Positions 49,812-60,665 are shown, counted from the first letter of the stretch. The stretch: DNA of 64,000 bases from Methylobacterium sp. C25 (GCF_021352225.1 NZ_JAAUVI010000004.1:1-64000); one strand, 5' to 3'. Notes: a model not told the origin generated them from the sequence alone. Numbers and translations: made by a program.

Positions 49812-50304
49812 GCACGTCAACGCCCCCCCCCATCGGCGCCGGCCAGAGCTGCAGGAGGTAGCGGTCGTCGCCCTCGAGCCCCGATTCGTCGAGGGTATCG
49901 AGCCCGGCGAAGCTCGCCCGCGCCGCGATCGGACCCGGCCTCACGGCGAGGCGCGGCGCCGTGGCCACGTCGTCGGTCAGCCCAGCCAGGACGAGGCGCC
50001 CCGTCGGGCAGGCGATGCCGGCTTCGGCGACGTGCTGGAACGCGTCGAGCTCCGGCTCGGGCCGTCTCGCATGCCACTCGACGCAGACGGGCACGGTCAT
50101 GTTGCGCGCTGTATGGAGGATCAGCCCGTGCGGTCCCGCCATCAGGCGCCGCGCGATCGATTCGTCCGTGTAATCGTCGGGCAGTTCCGGGTGATCCTCG
50201 TCGTGCAGGTAGATCTGGAAGTAATCGGCAAAGAGATCGCCCTGGAACATCACCTGGAACATGATCCGCCCGCTCACGCGTCGTGCAACGTCGAACCGCA
50301 TCAT
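49789..50304 (-). CDS. Hypothetical cytoplasmic protein
   Basis: About 171 residues from ATG 50304 (ATG 50301 is also possible). It has a well-ordered composition with no signal peptide or membrane segment ([39 protein letters not shown]). I do not recognise the family with confidence. It is divergent from the DUF2721 gene and convergent with the small membrane protein. Confidence 0.65.
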   Translation of the reverse strand: MMRFDVARRVSGRIMFQVMFQGDLFADYFQIYLHDEDHPELPDDYTDESIARRLMAGPHGLILHTARNMTVPVCVEWHARRPEPELDAFQHVAEAGIACPTGRLVLAGLTDDVATAPRLAVRPGPIAARASFAGLDTLDESGLEGDDRYLLQLWPAPMGGGVDVLKAWRDV

Positions 50305-50329
50305 AGGGCCTGTTTGAGCGCGCCCCGCC

Positions 50330-50827
50330 ATGGCCTATCTGCGAGCCATGCCCGCCTCCGTCTTCGCGCCCGACGACATCGCCCACATCATCCAGGTGGC
50401 CCTCGCCCCGGCCTTCCTGCTGACGGCGCTGGCGACCTTGCTCAACGTGTTCTCGACGCGTCTCGGTCGCGTCGCGGATAAGGTCGACGCCGCCGCAATC
50501 GGCCTGCGCAGCGCCGGCCCGGAGGAGGCGCGCCGGCTCAGTGCGCAGCTCACCTTCCTGCGCCGGCGCTCCTTCGTGCTGGACGTCGCCGTGCTGCTCG
50601 CCTGCGCCGGCGGCATCATGACCGTGATCGCAGTGCTGACCCTGTTCGTCGGCGTCCTGCGCGAAGCCACCACCACATCGGTCCTCTTTGCCTGCTTCGG
50701 CATCGCCCTGGTCTGCACCGTGGGCGCCATCGCCGCCTTCATCGGCGAGATCGTGCTCGCCGGGCACGGGATTCGCGACGAGGTCGACCGCCAGCAGGAT
50801 CACGCCGAGGCAAAACAGACGCAGTGA
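50330..50827 (+). CDS. DUF2721 family membrane protein
   Basis: A 165-residue protein (ATG 50348 is an alternative start). Three hydrophobic helices are visible, with the DUF2721 pattern [34 protein letters not shown] near the start. It is an inner-membrane protein of unknown function. Its stop overlaps a possible GTG start of the next gene at 50824. Confidence 0.82.
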   Translation: MAYLRAMPASVFAPDDIAHIIQVALAPAFLLTALATLLNVFSTRLGRVADKVDAAAIGLRSAGPEEARRLSAQLTFLRRRSFVLDVAVLLACAGGIMTVIAVLTLFVGVLREATTTSVLFACFGIALVCTVGAIAAFIGEIVLAGHGIRDEVDRQQDHAEAKQTQ

Positions 50828-50859
50828 TCCCAACCAGCCCGACAGCACAGACGAGCGGC

Positions 50860-52122
50860 ATGACCAGCAATCTCAGGATCGACGGATCGCGGCTCTGGGC
50901 CACCATCCACGAGACCGCGCAATTCGGCCCTGGACAGGCGGGCGGCGTGAACCGCCTCACGCTCTCACCCGCCGACGGTCAGGTGCGCGACTGGTTCCGC
51001 CGGGCCTGCGAGGCCGCTGGCCTCACCGTCTCGACGGACGATCTCGGAACGCAATACGCCCTGAGGCCCGGCCGCGACGCGAGCGCGAAGCCGATCGCCT
51101 TCGGGTCGCATCTCGACACCCAGCCGACGGGTGGCCGGTTCGATGGCATCCTCGGGGTGCTCGCCGGCCTCGAAGTGATGCGCACCCTCGACGAGGCCGG
51201 CATCGAGACCGAGGCGCCGCTGCTTCTGATCAACTGGACCAACGAGGAGGGCTCGCGTTTCGCCCCGGCCATGATGGCGTCCGCCGTCTTTGCCGGCGAC
51301 TACACGAGCGATGAAATCCTAGCGCGTAGCGATGCGGCCGGCATCACGGTCGCCGAGGCGCTGCAGGCCATTGGCAGCGTCGGCGAGGAGCGGGTCGGCG
51401 ACCGCGAGTTCGGCGCCTTCGTCGAACTGCATATCGAGCAGGGGCCGATCCTGGAGGCTGAAGAGACGGCGATCGGCGTGGTCGAGGGCGGGCAGGGGAT
51501 CTCCTGGTTCGACGGATCGATCACCGGCTTCGAGAGCCATGCCGGCACGACGCCGATGATGCGCCGGCGCGATGCGCTGCTCGGCTTCTCGGAATTCTGC
51601 CTGGCGGCGGAGCGGATCGCCTTGGCCCACGGCCCGAGCGCCGTCGCGACGATCGGCGAGGCGACGATCGCGGCGCCCTCGCGCAATGTCGTACCGGGCG
51701 GCATGGCCTTCACCCTCGACCTGCGCGATCCGCGCTCGCAAACGCTCGACGCCATCGAGGCCGAGTTGCGCGCGAGCGTCGACGAGATCGCGCAAAGGCG
51801 AAATTTGACGAGCGACTTCAAGCGCATCTGGCGCAAGGAACCGATCCCGTTCGACCCCGCCATCGTCGGAGCGGTGGCGAATGCGACAGAGGCTCTCGGC
51901 CTGACCTCGCGCCGGATGATCTCGGGCGCGGGACACGACGCCTGCAACGTCGCGATGAAGGTGCCCACCGCGATGATCTTCGTGCCCTGCCGCGACGGCA
52001 TCAGCCACAACGAATCGGAATGGGCCACCGAGGACCACTGCACCGCCGGAGCCAACGTGCTGCTGCAGACGGTGATGACGCTCGCGAACTGGGCTCCTGA
52101 CGAGACGGCCGCGTCGGCCTGA
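50860..52122 (+). CDS. M20-family Zn hydrolase (allantoate amidohydrolase / N-carbamoyl amino acid hydrolase)
   Basis: About 420 residues from ATG 50860; an upstream GTG 50824 would add 12 residues. The di-zinc motifs of this M20 subgroup are present: FGSHLDTQPTGGRFDGILG, WTNEEGSRF, ELHIEQGPILE and SGAGHDACNV. It hydrolyses N-carbamoyl-L-amino acids, ureidoglycolate or allantoate; sequence alone does not decide. No ureide pathway neighbours are visible. Confidence 0.92.
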   Translation: MTSNLRIDGSRLWATIHETAQFGPGQAGGVNRLTLSPADGQVRDWFRRACEAAGLTVSTDDLGTQYALRPGRDASAKPIAFGSHLDTQPTGGRFDGILGVLAGLEVMRTLDEAGIETEAPLLLINWTNEEGSRFAPAMMASAVFAGDYTSDEILARSDAAGITVAEALQAIGSVGEERVGDREFGAFVELHIEQGPILEAEETAIGVVEGGQGISWFDGSITGFESHAGTTPMMRRRDALLGFSEFCLAAERIALAHGPSAVATIGEATIAAPSRNVVPGGMAFTLDLRDPRSQTLDAIEAELRASVDEIAQRRNLTSDFKRIWRKEPIPFDPAIVGAVANATEALGLTSRRMISGAGHDACNVAMKVPTAMIFVPCRDGISHNESEWATEDHCTAGANVLLQTVMTLANWAPDETAASA

Positions 52123-52140
52123 CGAGTCCGGCCGCCTGGC

Positions 52141-54483
52141 TTACCGAGCGACGGGAACCGCCTCGGCACTCGCCCCTGGCCGCGCCCCTCTAGCGAGGTC
52201 CTGCTCGATCAGCAGCGTGCTGCGGCCGTCGCCCTTGGCGGCGAGGCGGTTGCGATAGACCTGCAGGTTTTCCATCACCCGCTGCACGTAGTTGCGCGTC
52301 TCGGTGAAGGGGATGCGCTCGACCCAATCGATCGGGTCGATGCCGGGTTTGCGCGGATCGCCGTAGGCGTCGATCCACTTCTTCACGTTGCCACCGCCGG
52401 CATTGTAGGAGGCGAAGGCGAGGATGTAGGAGCCGCGCCAATCCTCCATCAGCTCGCCAAGATGTGCCTGGCCGAGCCGCGCACAATAGGCAGGATCGCT
52501 GGTGAGCCGTCCCGTCTCGAAGTTTGTGCTGACGCGCTTGGCCGTGCGCTGTGCCGTCTGCGGCATCATTTGCATCAGGCCGCGTGCCCCGACGCCGGAC
52601 TGAGCCTGCGGGTCGAACTGGCTCTCCTGCCGCGCGATCGCGAACACCATGGCCCGCTCTACCTGCGGCACCGCGACGAAGGCCTCGTAATCGGGGATGC
52701 CGATCGTGGGGTAGGCGTGCACGTCCAGCCCCAGGCCACGCTGTGTGGCGAGCTTGCCCAAAGCCACCAGCGCGCGGGCATCCTTCATTTGCGTGGCGAC
52801 GTCACCAAGCGCGTTCAGTTCGCCTTCGTTGGTTAGCGACTTCGCCGCATCGATGTAGAGCGGCAGCGCCAGATCCTTCATCGAGGCGGCTGCGAGCAGC
52901 TTCAGGGCGCGGACGAACAGGCGATCGTCGAAGGCCTTGCGTGCATCGCCGTCGAGATCGGCGGCGCGGCGCAGGTCGAGGTTCGACTGGCCGAGTCGGG
53001 CGCGGGCGAGCTGGCCGTAATAGGCGATCGGCTGCGCGGCGGCGCGCTCGTAGAAGGTCTTGGCCTCGCCCGCCTCGCCGAGTTGATCGGCGGCACGACC
53101 CTCCCAATAGGCGGTGCGAGCAATCGAGATCGGCGTCTCGGCGATCTGAGCGGCCTTGGCGAAATGCGCCTGTGCGGTCTTCGCATCGCCTGCGAAGCGC
53201 AGGGCAATCCAGCCTGCATGGAACTCAGCCTCGATGCGCTTTTCGACCGTGCGCGCAGAGTGGCCGCTCGCGATCGCCAGGGCGGTCTTCGCATCGCCCT
53301 TATCGATCAACTTGCGGGCGACGATGCGCCGCTCGACCCACCATTCGTCGCCGTCGACGAGCACGTCCGGGTTGGTCGGAGCCGCCGCGAGGATCTTGGC
53401 CGCCTCCTCGAATTTGTCCGCACGGCGATAGTATTGCGCCCTCGAGAGCATGAAGGAGGAATCGTTGCGCAGGGACGGCGGCACGGCATTGAGCGCCTGG
53501 GGGGCACCCGCCCCCTTGGCCTCGACCACGCGACGCGCCCTGACCAGGCTGGCATAGGAGCCGCCGGCATAGCCGGCCGCGCGGCCGGCCATCTCCCAGT
53601 CCTCCTTGAGAAGGGCGCGCTCCATGCGCGTGCGGTGGTCGATCGTGGTGAGGATGCCGGGCATGGCCTCCATCACCTTGCTCTCGAAGCTCCGCCCGAA
53701 ACTGTCGTTGCGCCAGAGGTCGCGCACGAGATCGGCAGCGTCGGAATCGAGCCCATCGGCCTTGAAGGCCAGCGCGAGGGCGAGCTTGCCCGGTGCTGTC
53801 TCGGGCTTGGAGGAGGCGAAATAGGCGCGGACCTGCGCCGAATCTTTCTTCTCGACGAGCAACCGCTCCTCGGCGCGGCGACGCACCAGCGGGCCCGCTG
53901 GCCAGCCAGGGTTGTCGCGCAGGAAGGCGGTGATGCGCCGGAGATCGACGCCGGTTCCGGCGCGAATCGCCACCCATTCGCAGAGTGCGCGGGCGGCCGG
54001 GTCCTTGAAGCCGTCACGCAGGCGGTCACCGTCCGCGAACTTGCCCTTGCGATAGAGGTCGATCGCCTGGCGGAGCTGACCGAGATCGGTATCGCCGGCT
54101 AACATCGCGCGGGCCGGGTCCGGCACCTCGGGCACCGGCGCGGCCGGGGAAGCGGAGGCGTCGGGCAGCGGGAAGGCGAGGGGCGTATCGGTATCGGTTG
54201 AGGCGTAGGCGGTGGCGCCGGTCGGCAGCGGCGCGTCGCTGGCGCCCTCTCCCTTGGAGGCCTCGCTCTTCGATGGCTCGACCCGCAACGCGTCGGCAGC
54301 GACCGGATCGGAGGGTGCTGCATCCTTCAAGCGATCGGAGGAGGCATCCGCGTCGCTCGACGGCATCCCTGTCTTGGCAACCGGATCGACAGCCTCGGCT
54401 GCATGAAGCGGCGCGGCAAAGGCCACCCCGCCGCTGAGGACGAGCGCGAGAAGCGCAAGGCGAGGTCGATCAGAGACCGCCAT
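52141..54483 (-). CDS. Soluble lytic murein transglycosylase (Slt70-like)
   Basis: A 780-residue protein. A signal peptide (LALLALVLSGGVAFAAPLHA) is followed by an Ala/Pro/Asp-rich low-complexity stretch (~30-125), then a helical superhelix (~130-600) as in Slt70, then the catalytic SLT domain: ARQESQFDPQAQSGVGARGLMQMMP (catalytic Glu in ARQES), FASYNAGGGNVKKW and PFTETRNYVQRVMENLQVYR. It cleaves peptidoglycan glycan strands in the periplasm, forming 1,6-anhydro products. Confidence 0.93.
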   Translation of the reverse strand: MAVSDRPRLALLALVLSGGVAFAAPLHAAEAVDPVAKTGMPSSDADASSDRLKDAAPSDPVAADALRVEPSKSEASKGEGASDAPLPTGATAYASTDTDTPLAFPLPDASASPAAPVPEVPDPARAMLAGDTDLGQLRQAIDLYRKGKFADGDRLRDGFKDPAARALCEWVAIRAGTGVDLRRITAFLRDNPGWPAGPLVRRRAEERLLVEKKDSAQVRAYFASSKPETAPGKLALALAFKADGLDSDAADLVRDLWRNDSFGRSFESKVMEAMPGILTTIDHRTRMERALLKEDWEMAGRAAGYAGGSYASLVRARRVVEAKGAGAPQALNAVPPSLRNDSSFMLSRAQYYRRADKFEEAAKILAAAPTNPDVLVDGDEWWVERRIVARKLIDKGDAKTALAIASGHSARTVEKRIEAEFHAGWIALRFAGDAKTAQAHFAKAAQIAETPISIARTAYWEGRAADQLGEAGEAKTFYERAAAQPIAYYGQLARARLGQSNLDLRRAADLDGDARKAFDDRLFVRALKLLAAASMKDLALPLYIDAAKSLTNEGELNALGDVATQMKDARALVALGKLATQRGLGLDVHAYPTIGIPDYEAFVAVPQVERAMVFAIARQESQFDPQAQSGVGARGLMQMMPQTAQRTAKRVSTNFETGRLTSDPAYCARLGQAHLGELMEDWRGSYILAFASYNAGGGNVKKWIDAYGDPRKPGIDPIDWVERIPFTETRNYVQRVMENLQVYRNRLAAKGDGRSTLLIEQDLARGARPGASAEAVPVAR

Positions 54484-54667
54484 GGTTCACCCCGAGTCGG
54501 GAGGCCAAACGTTAAGCTGGCCTCTCCTGCGTTAAGAAGGCATTAACTGCTTCTGCGAAGGGTTTGCGCGGCCGTGGCCGAGCGCCTATGTCTGCCGGCC
54601 CCGTTTGCGGATATCGCCGTGCGGCGGCGAAAGAGCGGCACTTCACGAGACGGCTGGGACCAGCACG

Positions 54668-55564
54668 ATGACCGACACCCGTTCGCGCCTGAGAGGCTCG
54701 ATGACCGCGTTGGTGACGCCGTTCCGCGACGGCGCCTTCGACGAGGCCGCCTTCCGAAAGTTCGTCGACTGGCAGATCGAGCAGGGCACGCACGTCCTGG
54801 TGCCCACCGGCACCACCGGCGAGAGCCCGACCCTGAGCCATGACGAGCACGACCGGGTGGTCGAGGTCTGCATCAAGCAGGCCGCGGGCCGGGTGCCCGT
54901 GATCGCGGGCGCCGGCTCCAACTCGACGATCGAGGCCGTGGAGCGGGCCCGTCATGCGGAAGCCGCCGGCGCGGATGCGGTGCTCACCGTCACGCCCTAC
55001 TACAACAAGCCGACCCAGGAGGGCATGTACGCCCACTTCAAGGCGGTGAACGACGCCGTCGGCATTCCGATCATCATCTACAACATTCCCGGCCGCTCCA
55101 TCGTCGACATGAGCGTCGACACGATGGCGCGTCTGTTCGAGCTGAAGAACATCGCCGGCGTGAAGGATGCCACCGCCAAGATCGACCGTGTCAGCCTCCA
55201 ACGCCACGCTATGGGAGAAGAGTTCATCCAACTTTCGGGCGAAGATGCGACGGCCCTCGCCTTCAACGCGCATGGCGGAAAGGGCTGCATCTCGGTGGCC
55301 TCGAACGTCGCCCCGCGCCTCAGCGCCGACCTTCAGGAGGCGACGCTGGCCGGCGACTACGCCAAGGCGCTGAGCATCCAGGATCGCCTGACCCCGCTCC
55401 ACGGAGCCCTGTTCTACGAATCGAACCCGGTGCCGACGAAGTACGCTCTGGCGAAGCTCGGCCTGATGTCGGACGAGGTCCGCCTGCCGATGGTGCCGGC
55501 GACCGAGGCTGCCAAGAAGGCCGTCGATGCCGCGCTCCGCTATGCAGGCCTGATCGACGGCTGA
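54668..55564 (+). CDS. dapA: 4-hydroxy-tetrahydrodipicolinate synthase DapA
   Basis: A 298-residue protein. It has the TIM-barrel pattern [29 protein letters not shown] and [12 protein letters not shown] (the active-site Tyr), YNIPGRS, and the Schiff-base lysine in GVKDATAK. It condenses pyruvate with aspartate semialdehyde in lysine and peptidoglycan precursor biosynthesis. The start at 54668 is the family start; the upstream open frame is extra. smpB follows 79 nt downstream, as in many Hyphomicrobiales. Confidence 0.97.
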   Translation: MTDTRSRLRGSMTALVTPFRDGAFDEAAFRKFVDWQIEQGTHVLVPTGTTGESPTLSHDEHDRVVEVCIKQAAGRVPVIAGAGSNSTIEAVERARHAEAAGADAVLTVTPYYNKPTQEGMYAHFKAVNDAVGIPIIIYNIPGRSIVDMSVDTMARLFELKNIAGVKDATAKIDRVSLQRHAMGEEFIQLSGEDATALAFNAHGGKGCISVASNVAPRLSADLQEATLAGDYAKALSIQDRLTPLHGALFYESNPVPTKYALAKLGLMSDEVRLPMVPATEAAKKAVDAALRYAGLIDG

Positions 55565-55643
55565 GGTCTCAGGCTCGCCGGATCGGCCTTTTGACACCAT
55601 ATCCGGTAGCTTGGCTCAGACCTAGGATCGCACCGCTCACACC

Positions 55644-56117
55644 ATGGCTCCCAAGTCCGATCCCAACCGCAAGGTCGTCGCGGATAATCGCTCGGCGCGC
55701 TACCACTACGCGATCGAGGACGTGATCGAGGCCGGCATCGCGCTCTCTGGCACCGAGGTGAAATCCTTGCGCAACGGCAAGGCGACGATCGGCGAGTCCT
55801 ATGCCGGCCCGTCGGGCAACGACCTGATGCTGTTCAACGCCAACATCCCGGAATATCTCGAAGCCAACCGCTTCAACCACCAGCCCAAGCGCCCGCGCCG
55901 GCTGCTGCTGCACCGCCGCCAGATCGACAAGCTGATCGGCGCCACGCAGCGCCAGGGCATGACCGTGATCCCGCTCAAGATCTATTTCAACGAGCAGGGT
56001 CGGGCGAAGGTCGAGCTCGGCCTCGGCAAGGGCAAGCAGAACCACGACAAGCGCGAGGCGACCAAGCAGCGCGACTGGCAACGGGACAAGGCGCGGCTCA
56101 TGCGCGACAAGGGCTGA
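55644..56117 (+). CDS. smpB: SsrA-binding protein SmpB
   Basis: A 157-residue protein. The family motifs are [31 protein letters not shown] and [26 protein letters not shown], followed by the basic C-terminal tail ([14 protein letters not shown]). It carries tmRNA to stalled ribosomes for trans-translation. Confidence 0.97.
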   Translation: MAPKSDPNRKVVADNRSARYHYAIEDVIEAGIALSGTEVKSLRNGKATIGESYAGPSGNDLMLFNANIPEYLEANRFNHQPKRPRRLLLHRRQIDKLIGATQRQGMTVIPLKIYFNEQGRAKVELGLGKGKQNHDKREATKQRDWQRDKARLMRDKG

Positions 56118-56161
56118 GCCGGCCCACCGTCGTTCGTGGAGTCCCCTAGGGAGAAAGCAGA

Positions 56162-56731
56162 GTGGCCACCCCCAATTTCGCTGATCTGCCCGCCGACCTG
56201 CCGGTGCCAGTCGATGACGGCGCCGCCGACCATCTGACCGGCCTGCGCCTGCCGGACGTCGCCCTGACCGCGACGGATGGAAAAACCGTCTCGCTTGCCC
56301 GGTTGCCGGGCCGCACGGTCGTCTTCGCCTATCCCCGCACAGGTGAGCCGGGGCAGCCGAACCTCGTCGAGGAGTGGGACGCGATACCCGGCGCGCGAGG
56401 CTGCACGCCGCAGGCCTGCGAATTCCGCGATCGGCATGCCGATCTGATCAAGCGCGGCGTCGCTCACGTGCATGGCCTGTCGACGCAGTCGAACGACTAC
56501 CAGAAGGAGGCTGCCGAGCGGCTGCACCTTCCCTATACGCTGCTTTCCGACCTGCACCGCGCCTTCGCGCTGGCGGCGCGGCTGCCGACTTTCGACGCCA
56601 ACGGCACCGTGCTGTTGAAGCGCCTGACCCTCGTCGTCGACGCGGGTGTGGTGACCAAGGTGTTCTACCCGGTCTTTCCGCCGAACCGCAGCGCCGAGCA
56701 GGTCATCGCCTGGCTCGACGCCCAGGTGTGA
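56162..56731 (+). CDS. Peroxiredoxin (BCP-like)
   Basis: About 189 residues from GTG 56162, with GGGAGAAAG upstream. The thioredoxin fold contains the peroxidatic cysteine region GCTPQACEFRD; the second Cys (QAC) could be a resolving or simply adjacent residue. VVFAYPRTGEPGQPN precedes it. It reduces hydroperoxides in the cytoplasm. It is convergent with the NYN gene, the two stops being 4 nt apart. Confidence 0.9.
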   Translation: MATPNFADLPADLPVPVDDGAADHLTGLRLPDVALTATDGKTVSLARLPGRTVVFAYPRTGEPGQPNLVEEWDAIPGARGCTPQACEFRDRHADLIKRGVAHVHGLSTQSNDYQKEAAERLHLPYTLLSDLHRAFALAARLPTFDANGTVLLKRLTLVVDAGVVTKVFYPVFPPNRSAEQVIAWLDAQV

Positions 56732-56735
56732 GCCG

Positions 56736-57404
56736 TCAGGCCTCGGCCGGATCCTCGTCGCCCGGTTGCCGGATGCCGTAGCGGCTTTCCAGGCCGGGGT
56801 TCGGGGCTCCGCCGCGCGGGCTGCCGCGTTCGGCGAACTCGCGACGGCCGTTATCCCCTGCCGGACGGGGGGGACGCTCGCCGGGATCGCGCCCGACACG
56901 GTTGATGAGCTGGGTTAGGTCGAGGAACTCGTCCGCCTGCCGGCGCAGGTCGTCGGCGATCATTGCCGGCTGTGTCTGGATGGTCGAGACCACCGTGACG
57001 CGCACGCCGCGGCGCTGCATGGCCTCGACGAGCGAGCGGAAATCTCCGTCACCCGAGAACAGCACCATGTGATCGATGTGCGGAGCGAGTTCGAGCGCGT
57101 CGATCGCGAGCTCGATGTCCATGTTGCCCTTGACCTTGCGACGTCCGGCAGAGTCGGTGAACTCCTTGGCCGGCTTCGTGACGACCCGGTAGCCGTTGTA
57201 GTCGAGCCAATCGATCAGCGGGCGGATGGAGGAATACTCCTGATCCTCGACCATCGCGGTGTAGTAGAAGGCTCGGAGAAGATTGTCGCGCGCCTGAAAT
57301 TCTTTCAGCAGCCGCTTGTAGTCGATGTCGAAGCCGAGGGCCTTGGTCGTGGCGTAGAGATTGGCGCCGTCAATGAAGAGGGCGCTGCGTTGCTGTGCTG
57401 GCAT
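56736..57404 (-). CDS. NYN-domain (LabA/DUF88) protein, putative RNase
   Basis: A 222-residue protein. Residues ~1-165 form the NYN (PIN-like) fold, with the acidic residues in LFIDGANLY, KGNMDIELAIDAL and LFSGDGDFRSLVEAM. Residues ~170-222 are a Pro/Gly/Arg-rich disordered tail. LabA/DUF88 proteins are presumed metal-dependent RNases. The start is ATG 57404. Confidence 0.9.
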   Translation of the reverse strand: MPAQQRSALFIDGANLYATTKALGFDIDYKRLLKEFQARDNLLRAFYYTAMVEDQEYSSIRPLIDWLDYNGYRVVTKPAKEFTDSAGRRKVKGNMDIELAIDALELAPHIDHMVLFSGDGDFRSLVEAMQRRGVRVTVVSTIQTQPAMIADDLRRQADEFLDLTQLINRVGRDPGERPPRPAGDNGRREFAERGSPRGGAPNPGLESRYGIRQPGDEDPAEA

Positions 57405-57749
57405 TCAAAATATCCGCTGATGTCAAAGCAATTGGATTGGTCATGGCTCGCCTCGCGAGAGACGGGCAACGAATGCATTCGAGCGACTACGAAAACCGTC
57501 CGCAAACAAGGATGATACGGCGGACCTGACACCTAAAAGCTATCAGAATGCTGCGATGAGACTATTCAAAATGAAAATCATCTTTCTCGAGCAGAAAGAG
57601 AGACGCAATCGACGGCAATATTTATGAAGAAAAGCGCCCGCTCTGTCAAGCGAAGACAAGCTTATCGCCCAGACGACAAGCCGATCCTCTCGCTTCGGTG
57701 CATGAAGGCTTACCCAACAACTTCAAGTTCTTGGGGGAGTTCAGCCCGT
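57405..57749. other. 345-bp spacer, relatively AT-rich
   Basis: No supported gene. The stretch around 57540-57660 is clearly more AT-rich than its surroundings and probably holds the NYN gene promoter. No RNA gene is recognised. Confidence 0.4.
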
Positions 57750-58340
57750 TCAAGTCGTCGGGATTGCCCGGCTACCGGGCTTCACCGCGGGCAAGGCCGC
57801 GAGTTCAGGCGGCAATGCATCCGCTGGATAGGTCGGGATATCGAGAGCGGCGAGCGTGACCATCGGCAGGCCGATCTCGCCGCGTCCGCCCGAGCGGTCG
57901 ATCAGGCAGGCTGCGCCCACAACCTCACCGGCCTCTTCTGCGAGCGAGGCGAGGCATTCGCGAGCCGACAGGCCGGTCGTGACGATGTCCTCGACGATGA
58001 CGGCGCGCTTGCCGGCGGGGATGCTGAAACCGCGACGGAGCTGGAACGGGCCGCCTGGATCGCGCTCGACGAAGATTGCGCGGGCGCCGAGATGGCGGGC
58101 CGTCTCGTAGCCGGGCACGATGCCGCCGATTGCCGGCGAGACCACGATGTCGATCTGGCCGAACTGGGCCGTGATCACCTGTGCCAGGGCGCGGCACAGC
58201 CGCTCGGTGCGCGGCGGGTCCGAGAAGATGTTCATCTTCTGCAGGAAGGTCGGCGAATGCAGGCCCGAACTGAGCACGAAGTGCCCCTGAAGGAGCGCGC
58301 CGGCGGAGCGGAACTCTTCGAGGACATCCTCATGGGTCAT
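57750..58340 (-). CDS. pyrE: Orotate phosphoribosyltransferase PyrE
   Basis: About 196 residues from ATG 58340. The PRPP loop is [12 protein letters not shown], with the active-site [15 protein letters not shown] and [11 protein letters not shown] before it. It catalyses orotate + PRPP to OMP in pyrimidine synthesis. It is 75 nt downstream of rsh on the same strand, likely one transcript. Confidence 0.95.
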   Translation of the reverse strand: MTHEDVLEEFRSAGALLQGHFVLSSGLHSPTFLQKMNIFSDPPRTERLCRALAQVITAQFGQIDIVVSPAIGGIVPGYETARHLGARAIFVERDPGGPFQLRRGFSIPAGKRAVIVEDIVTTGLSARECLASLAEEAGEVVGAACLIDRSGGRGEIGLPMVTLAALDIPTYPADALPPELAALPAVKPGSRAIPTT

Positions 58341-58415
58341 GCGTGCACGGCTTTCGGGCAGGGGAGCAACCGGCTCGCTTCTCGCAAGGTGGGGCGAGCG
58401 AGGCAAGGCCGCCGC

Positions 58416-60665
58416 CTACCCGTTGATGCGCTCGGCCCGGCTCACCGGGCGCTTGGCCCGCAGCTCTGCGACGATGGCATTGAGGTGTTTCAGGTCCCAG
58501 ACCGCGAGATCGATGACGATGTCGGTGAAGTCCTGGGTGCGGCGCGTCATCCTGACGTTGTCGATGTTGCCATCGTGGTCGGCGATGACCTGTGCGATCT
58601 GGGCCAGCACGCCGGGCTCGTTGATCGATTCGACCGCGAGACGGGCGGGAAAGCGCTCGCTCGAGCCGGCTTCCACGTCCCAGCGCACATCGAGCCAGCG
58701 CTCCGGCTCATTGTCGAAATCCGCGAGCGCAGCCGACTGGATCGGATAGATGGTGACGCCGACACCGGGCGTGAGAATGCCGACGATGCGGTCGCCCGGC
58801 ACCGCGCCGCCATTCGGCGCGAAGCTCACCGGCAGGTCGCCAGCGACGCCGCGGATCGGGATGCCGCCATTCGCGTCAGCGCCGATGGCATCCGCTGCGC
58901 CGTCAGCGAAGGTCAGGCGGATCGTCTGGTCCTTTCGGCTGAGCCGGCCGGCGCCGTCGGCGCTCCCCGGCGCGGGAGCGGGCAAGCCCGGAGACCCGGT
59001 ACTGCGGCTGTCCTTGAAGTCAGGATAGACCGCCTTGACCACATCGCCCGAGAACATCTCTCCGCGTCCCACCGCGGCGAAGACGTCGTCGGCGGAGGCG
59101 CGGGCGAGTCGGGGCAGGGCGCCCCGCAGCTTCTCCTCCGTGAAGCTCTTGCCCGCGCGCTCGAAGGCCCGGTCGAGGATCTGGCGGCCGAGCCCGGCAT
59201 ATTGCCGGCGCACCGCGGCGCGGGTGGCCCGGCGGATGGCGGCGCGCGCCTTTCCGGTGACGACCAGCGATTCCCAGGCGGCCGGCGGCGAGGCGCCGTC
59301 GGAGCGGGCGATCTCGACCTCGTCGCCGTTGGAGAGTTCGTGCAGCAACGGCATCATGCGGCCATTGATCTTGGCGCCGACCGCGCTGTTGCCGACGTCC
59401 GTATGGACCGCGTAGGCGAAATCGATCGGCGTGGCCCCACGGGGCAGGGCGATCAGACGGCCCTTGGGCGTGAAGCAGAAGACCTGGTCCTGGAAGAGCT
59501 CGAGCTTGGTGTGCTCGAGGAATTCCTCAGGAGAATCGCCCTCGGCCAGCAATTCGATGGTGCGGCGCAGCCACTGATAGGCGCCGCTCTCGGTGGCGAG
59601 CCGCGGGCGGCCCTCGCCCTCGTCGTCCTCGCCGGAATCCTTGTACTGAGCGTGCGCGGCGATGCCGTATTCGGCAATCTCGTCCATGGCGCGGGTGCGG
59701 ATCTGCAGCTCGACGCGCTGGCGCTTGGGACCGATCACCGTGGTGTGGATCGAGCGGTAGTCGTTCTGCTTCGGTGTCGAGATATAGTCCTTGTAGCGGC
59801 CGGGCACGGTCGGCCAGCTGGTATGGACGACGCCCAGCGCGCCATAGCATTCGGGTGTGGTGGCAACGACGATGCGGAAGCCGACAATGTCGGAGAGCTG
59901 CTCGAAGGCGACCGACTTGCGCTCCATCTTCGACCAGATCGAGTAAGGCTTCTTCAGCCGCCCCTTCACCTCGGCCGGGATGCCCTGGGCTGCGAGCCGC
60001 GCGGTGAGGTCCTTTTCGATGGTCTTGATCAGGCTCTTGGATGTCTCGGAAAAGGCCTCCAGACGCTTGGTGATGGTGGCGTAGACTTCTGGCTTGAGGT
60101 TCTGGAGCGAGAGATCCTCCAGCTCGTCGCGCATTTCCTGCATGCCCATGCGGCCGGCGAGGGGAGCATAGATGTCGAGTGTCTCCTCCGCGATGCGGGC
60201 GCGCTTTTCGGCAGGCATGAAGCCGAGGGTGCGCATGTTGTGGAGCCGGTCGGCGAGCTTCACCAGCAGCACGCGCACATCTTCGGCAACCGCGAGCAGG
60301 AGCTTGCGGAAATTCTCTCCCTGAACCGCGCGCTTGGAAACCAGATCCAGCCGCTTGAGCTTGGTCAGGCCGTCGACAAGCGCACCGATCTCAGGGCTGA
60401 ACAGCCGGCCGATCTCCTCCAGCGTCGCAGCGGTATCCTCCACCGTATCGTGCAGAACCGCGGCGATGATGGTCGCGTCGTCGAGCCTGAGATCAGTGAG
60501 GATCGCGGCCACTTCCAGGGGATGCGCGAAAAAGGGGTCGCCCGAGGCCCGCTTCTGGGTGCCGTGGGCGCGCATCGCGTAGACGTAGGCGCGGTTGAGC
60601 AGAGCCTCATTCGCGTGCGGATTGTAGCGCTTGACCCGCTCCACGAGTTCGTACTGGCGCATCAT
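58416..60665 (-). CDS. rsh: Bifunctional (p)ppGpp synthetase/hydrolase Rsh (RelA/SpoT)
   Basis: About 750 residues from ATG 60665; TTG 60677 is an upstream alternative without a well-placed ribosome-binding site. Order: HD hydrolase domain (HPLEVAAILTDLRLDD, AVLHDTVEDT), synthetase domain (KKPYSIWSKME; LSDIVGFRIVV; YISTPKQNDYRSIHTTV), TGS domain (PKGRLIALPRGATPIDFAYAVHTDVG), and a C-terminal ACT domain. Both the HD and the synthetase motifs look intact. As in most alphaproteobacteria it is the single stringent-response enzyme, next to rpoZ. Confidence 0.96.
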   Translation of the reverse strand: MMRQYELVERVKRYNPHANEALLNRAYVYAMRAHGTQKRASGDPFFAHPLEVAAILTDLRLDDATIIAAVLHDTVEDTAATLEEIGRLFSPEIGALVDGLTKLKRLDLVSKRAVQGENFRKLLLAVAEDVRVLLVKLADRLHNMRTLGFMPAEKRARIAEETLDIYAPLAGRMGMQEMRDELEDLSLQNLKPEVYATITKRLEAFSETSKSLIKTIEKDLTARLAAQGIPAEVKGRLKKPYSIWSKMERKSVAFEQLSDIVGFRIVVATTPECYGALGVVHTSWPTVPGRYKDYISTPKQNDYRSIHTTVIGPKRQRVELQIRTRAMDEIAEYGIAAHAQYKDSGEDDEGEGRPRLATESGAYQWLRRTIELLAEGDSPEEFLEHTKLELFQDQVFCFTPKGRLIALPRGATPIDFAYAVHTDVGNSAVGAKINGRMMPLLHELSNGDEVEIARSDGASPPAAWESLVVTGKARAAIRRATRAAVRRQYAGLGRQILDRAFERAGKSFTEEKLRGALPRLARASADDVFAAVGRGEMFSGDVVKAVYPDFKDSRSTGSPGLPAPAPGSADGAGRLSRKDQTIRLTFADGAADAIGADANGGIPIRGVAGDLPVSFAPNGGAVPGDRIVGILTPGVGVTIYPIQSAALADFDNEPERWLDVRWDVEAGSSERFPARLAVESINEPGVLAQIAQVIADHDGNIDNVRMTRRTQDFTDIVIDLAVWDLKHLNAIVAELRAKRPVSRAERING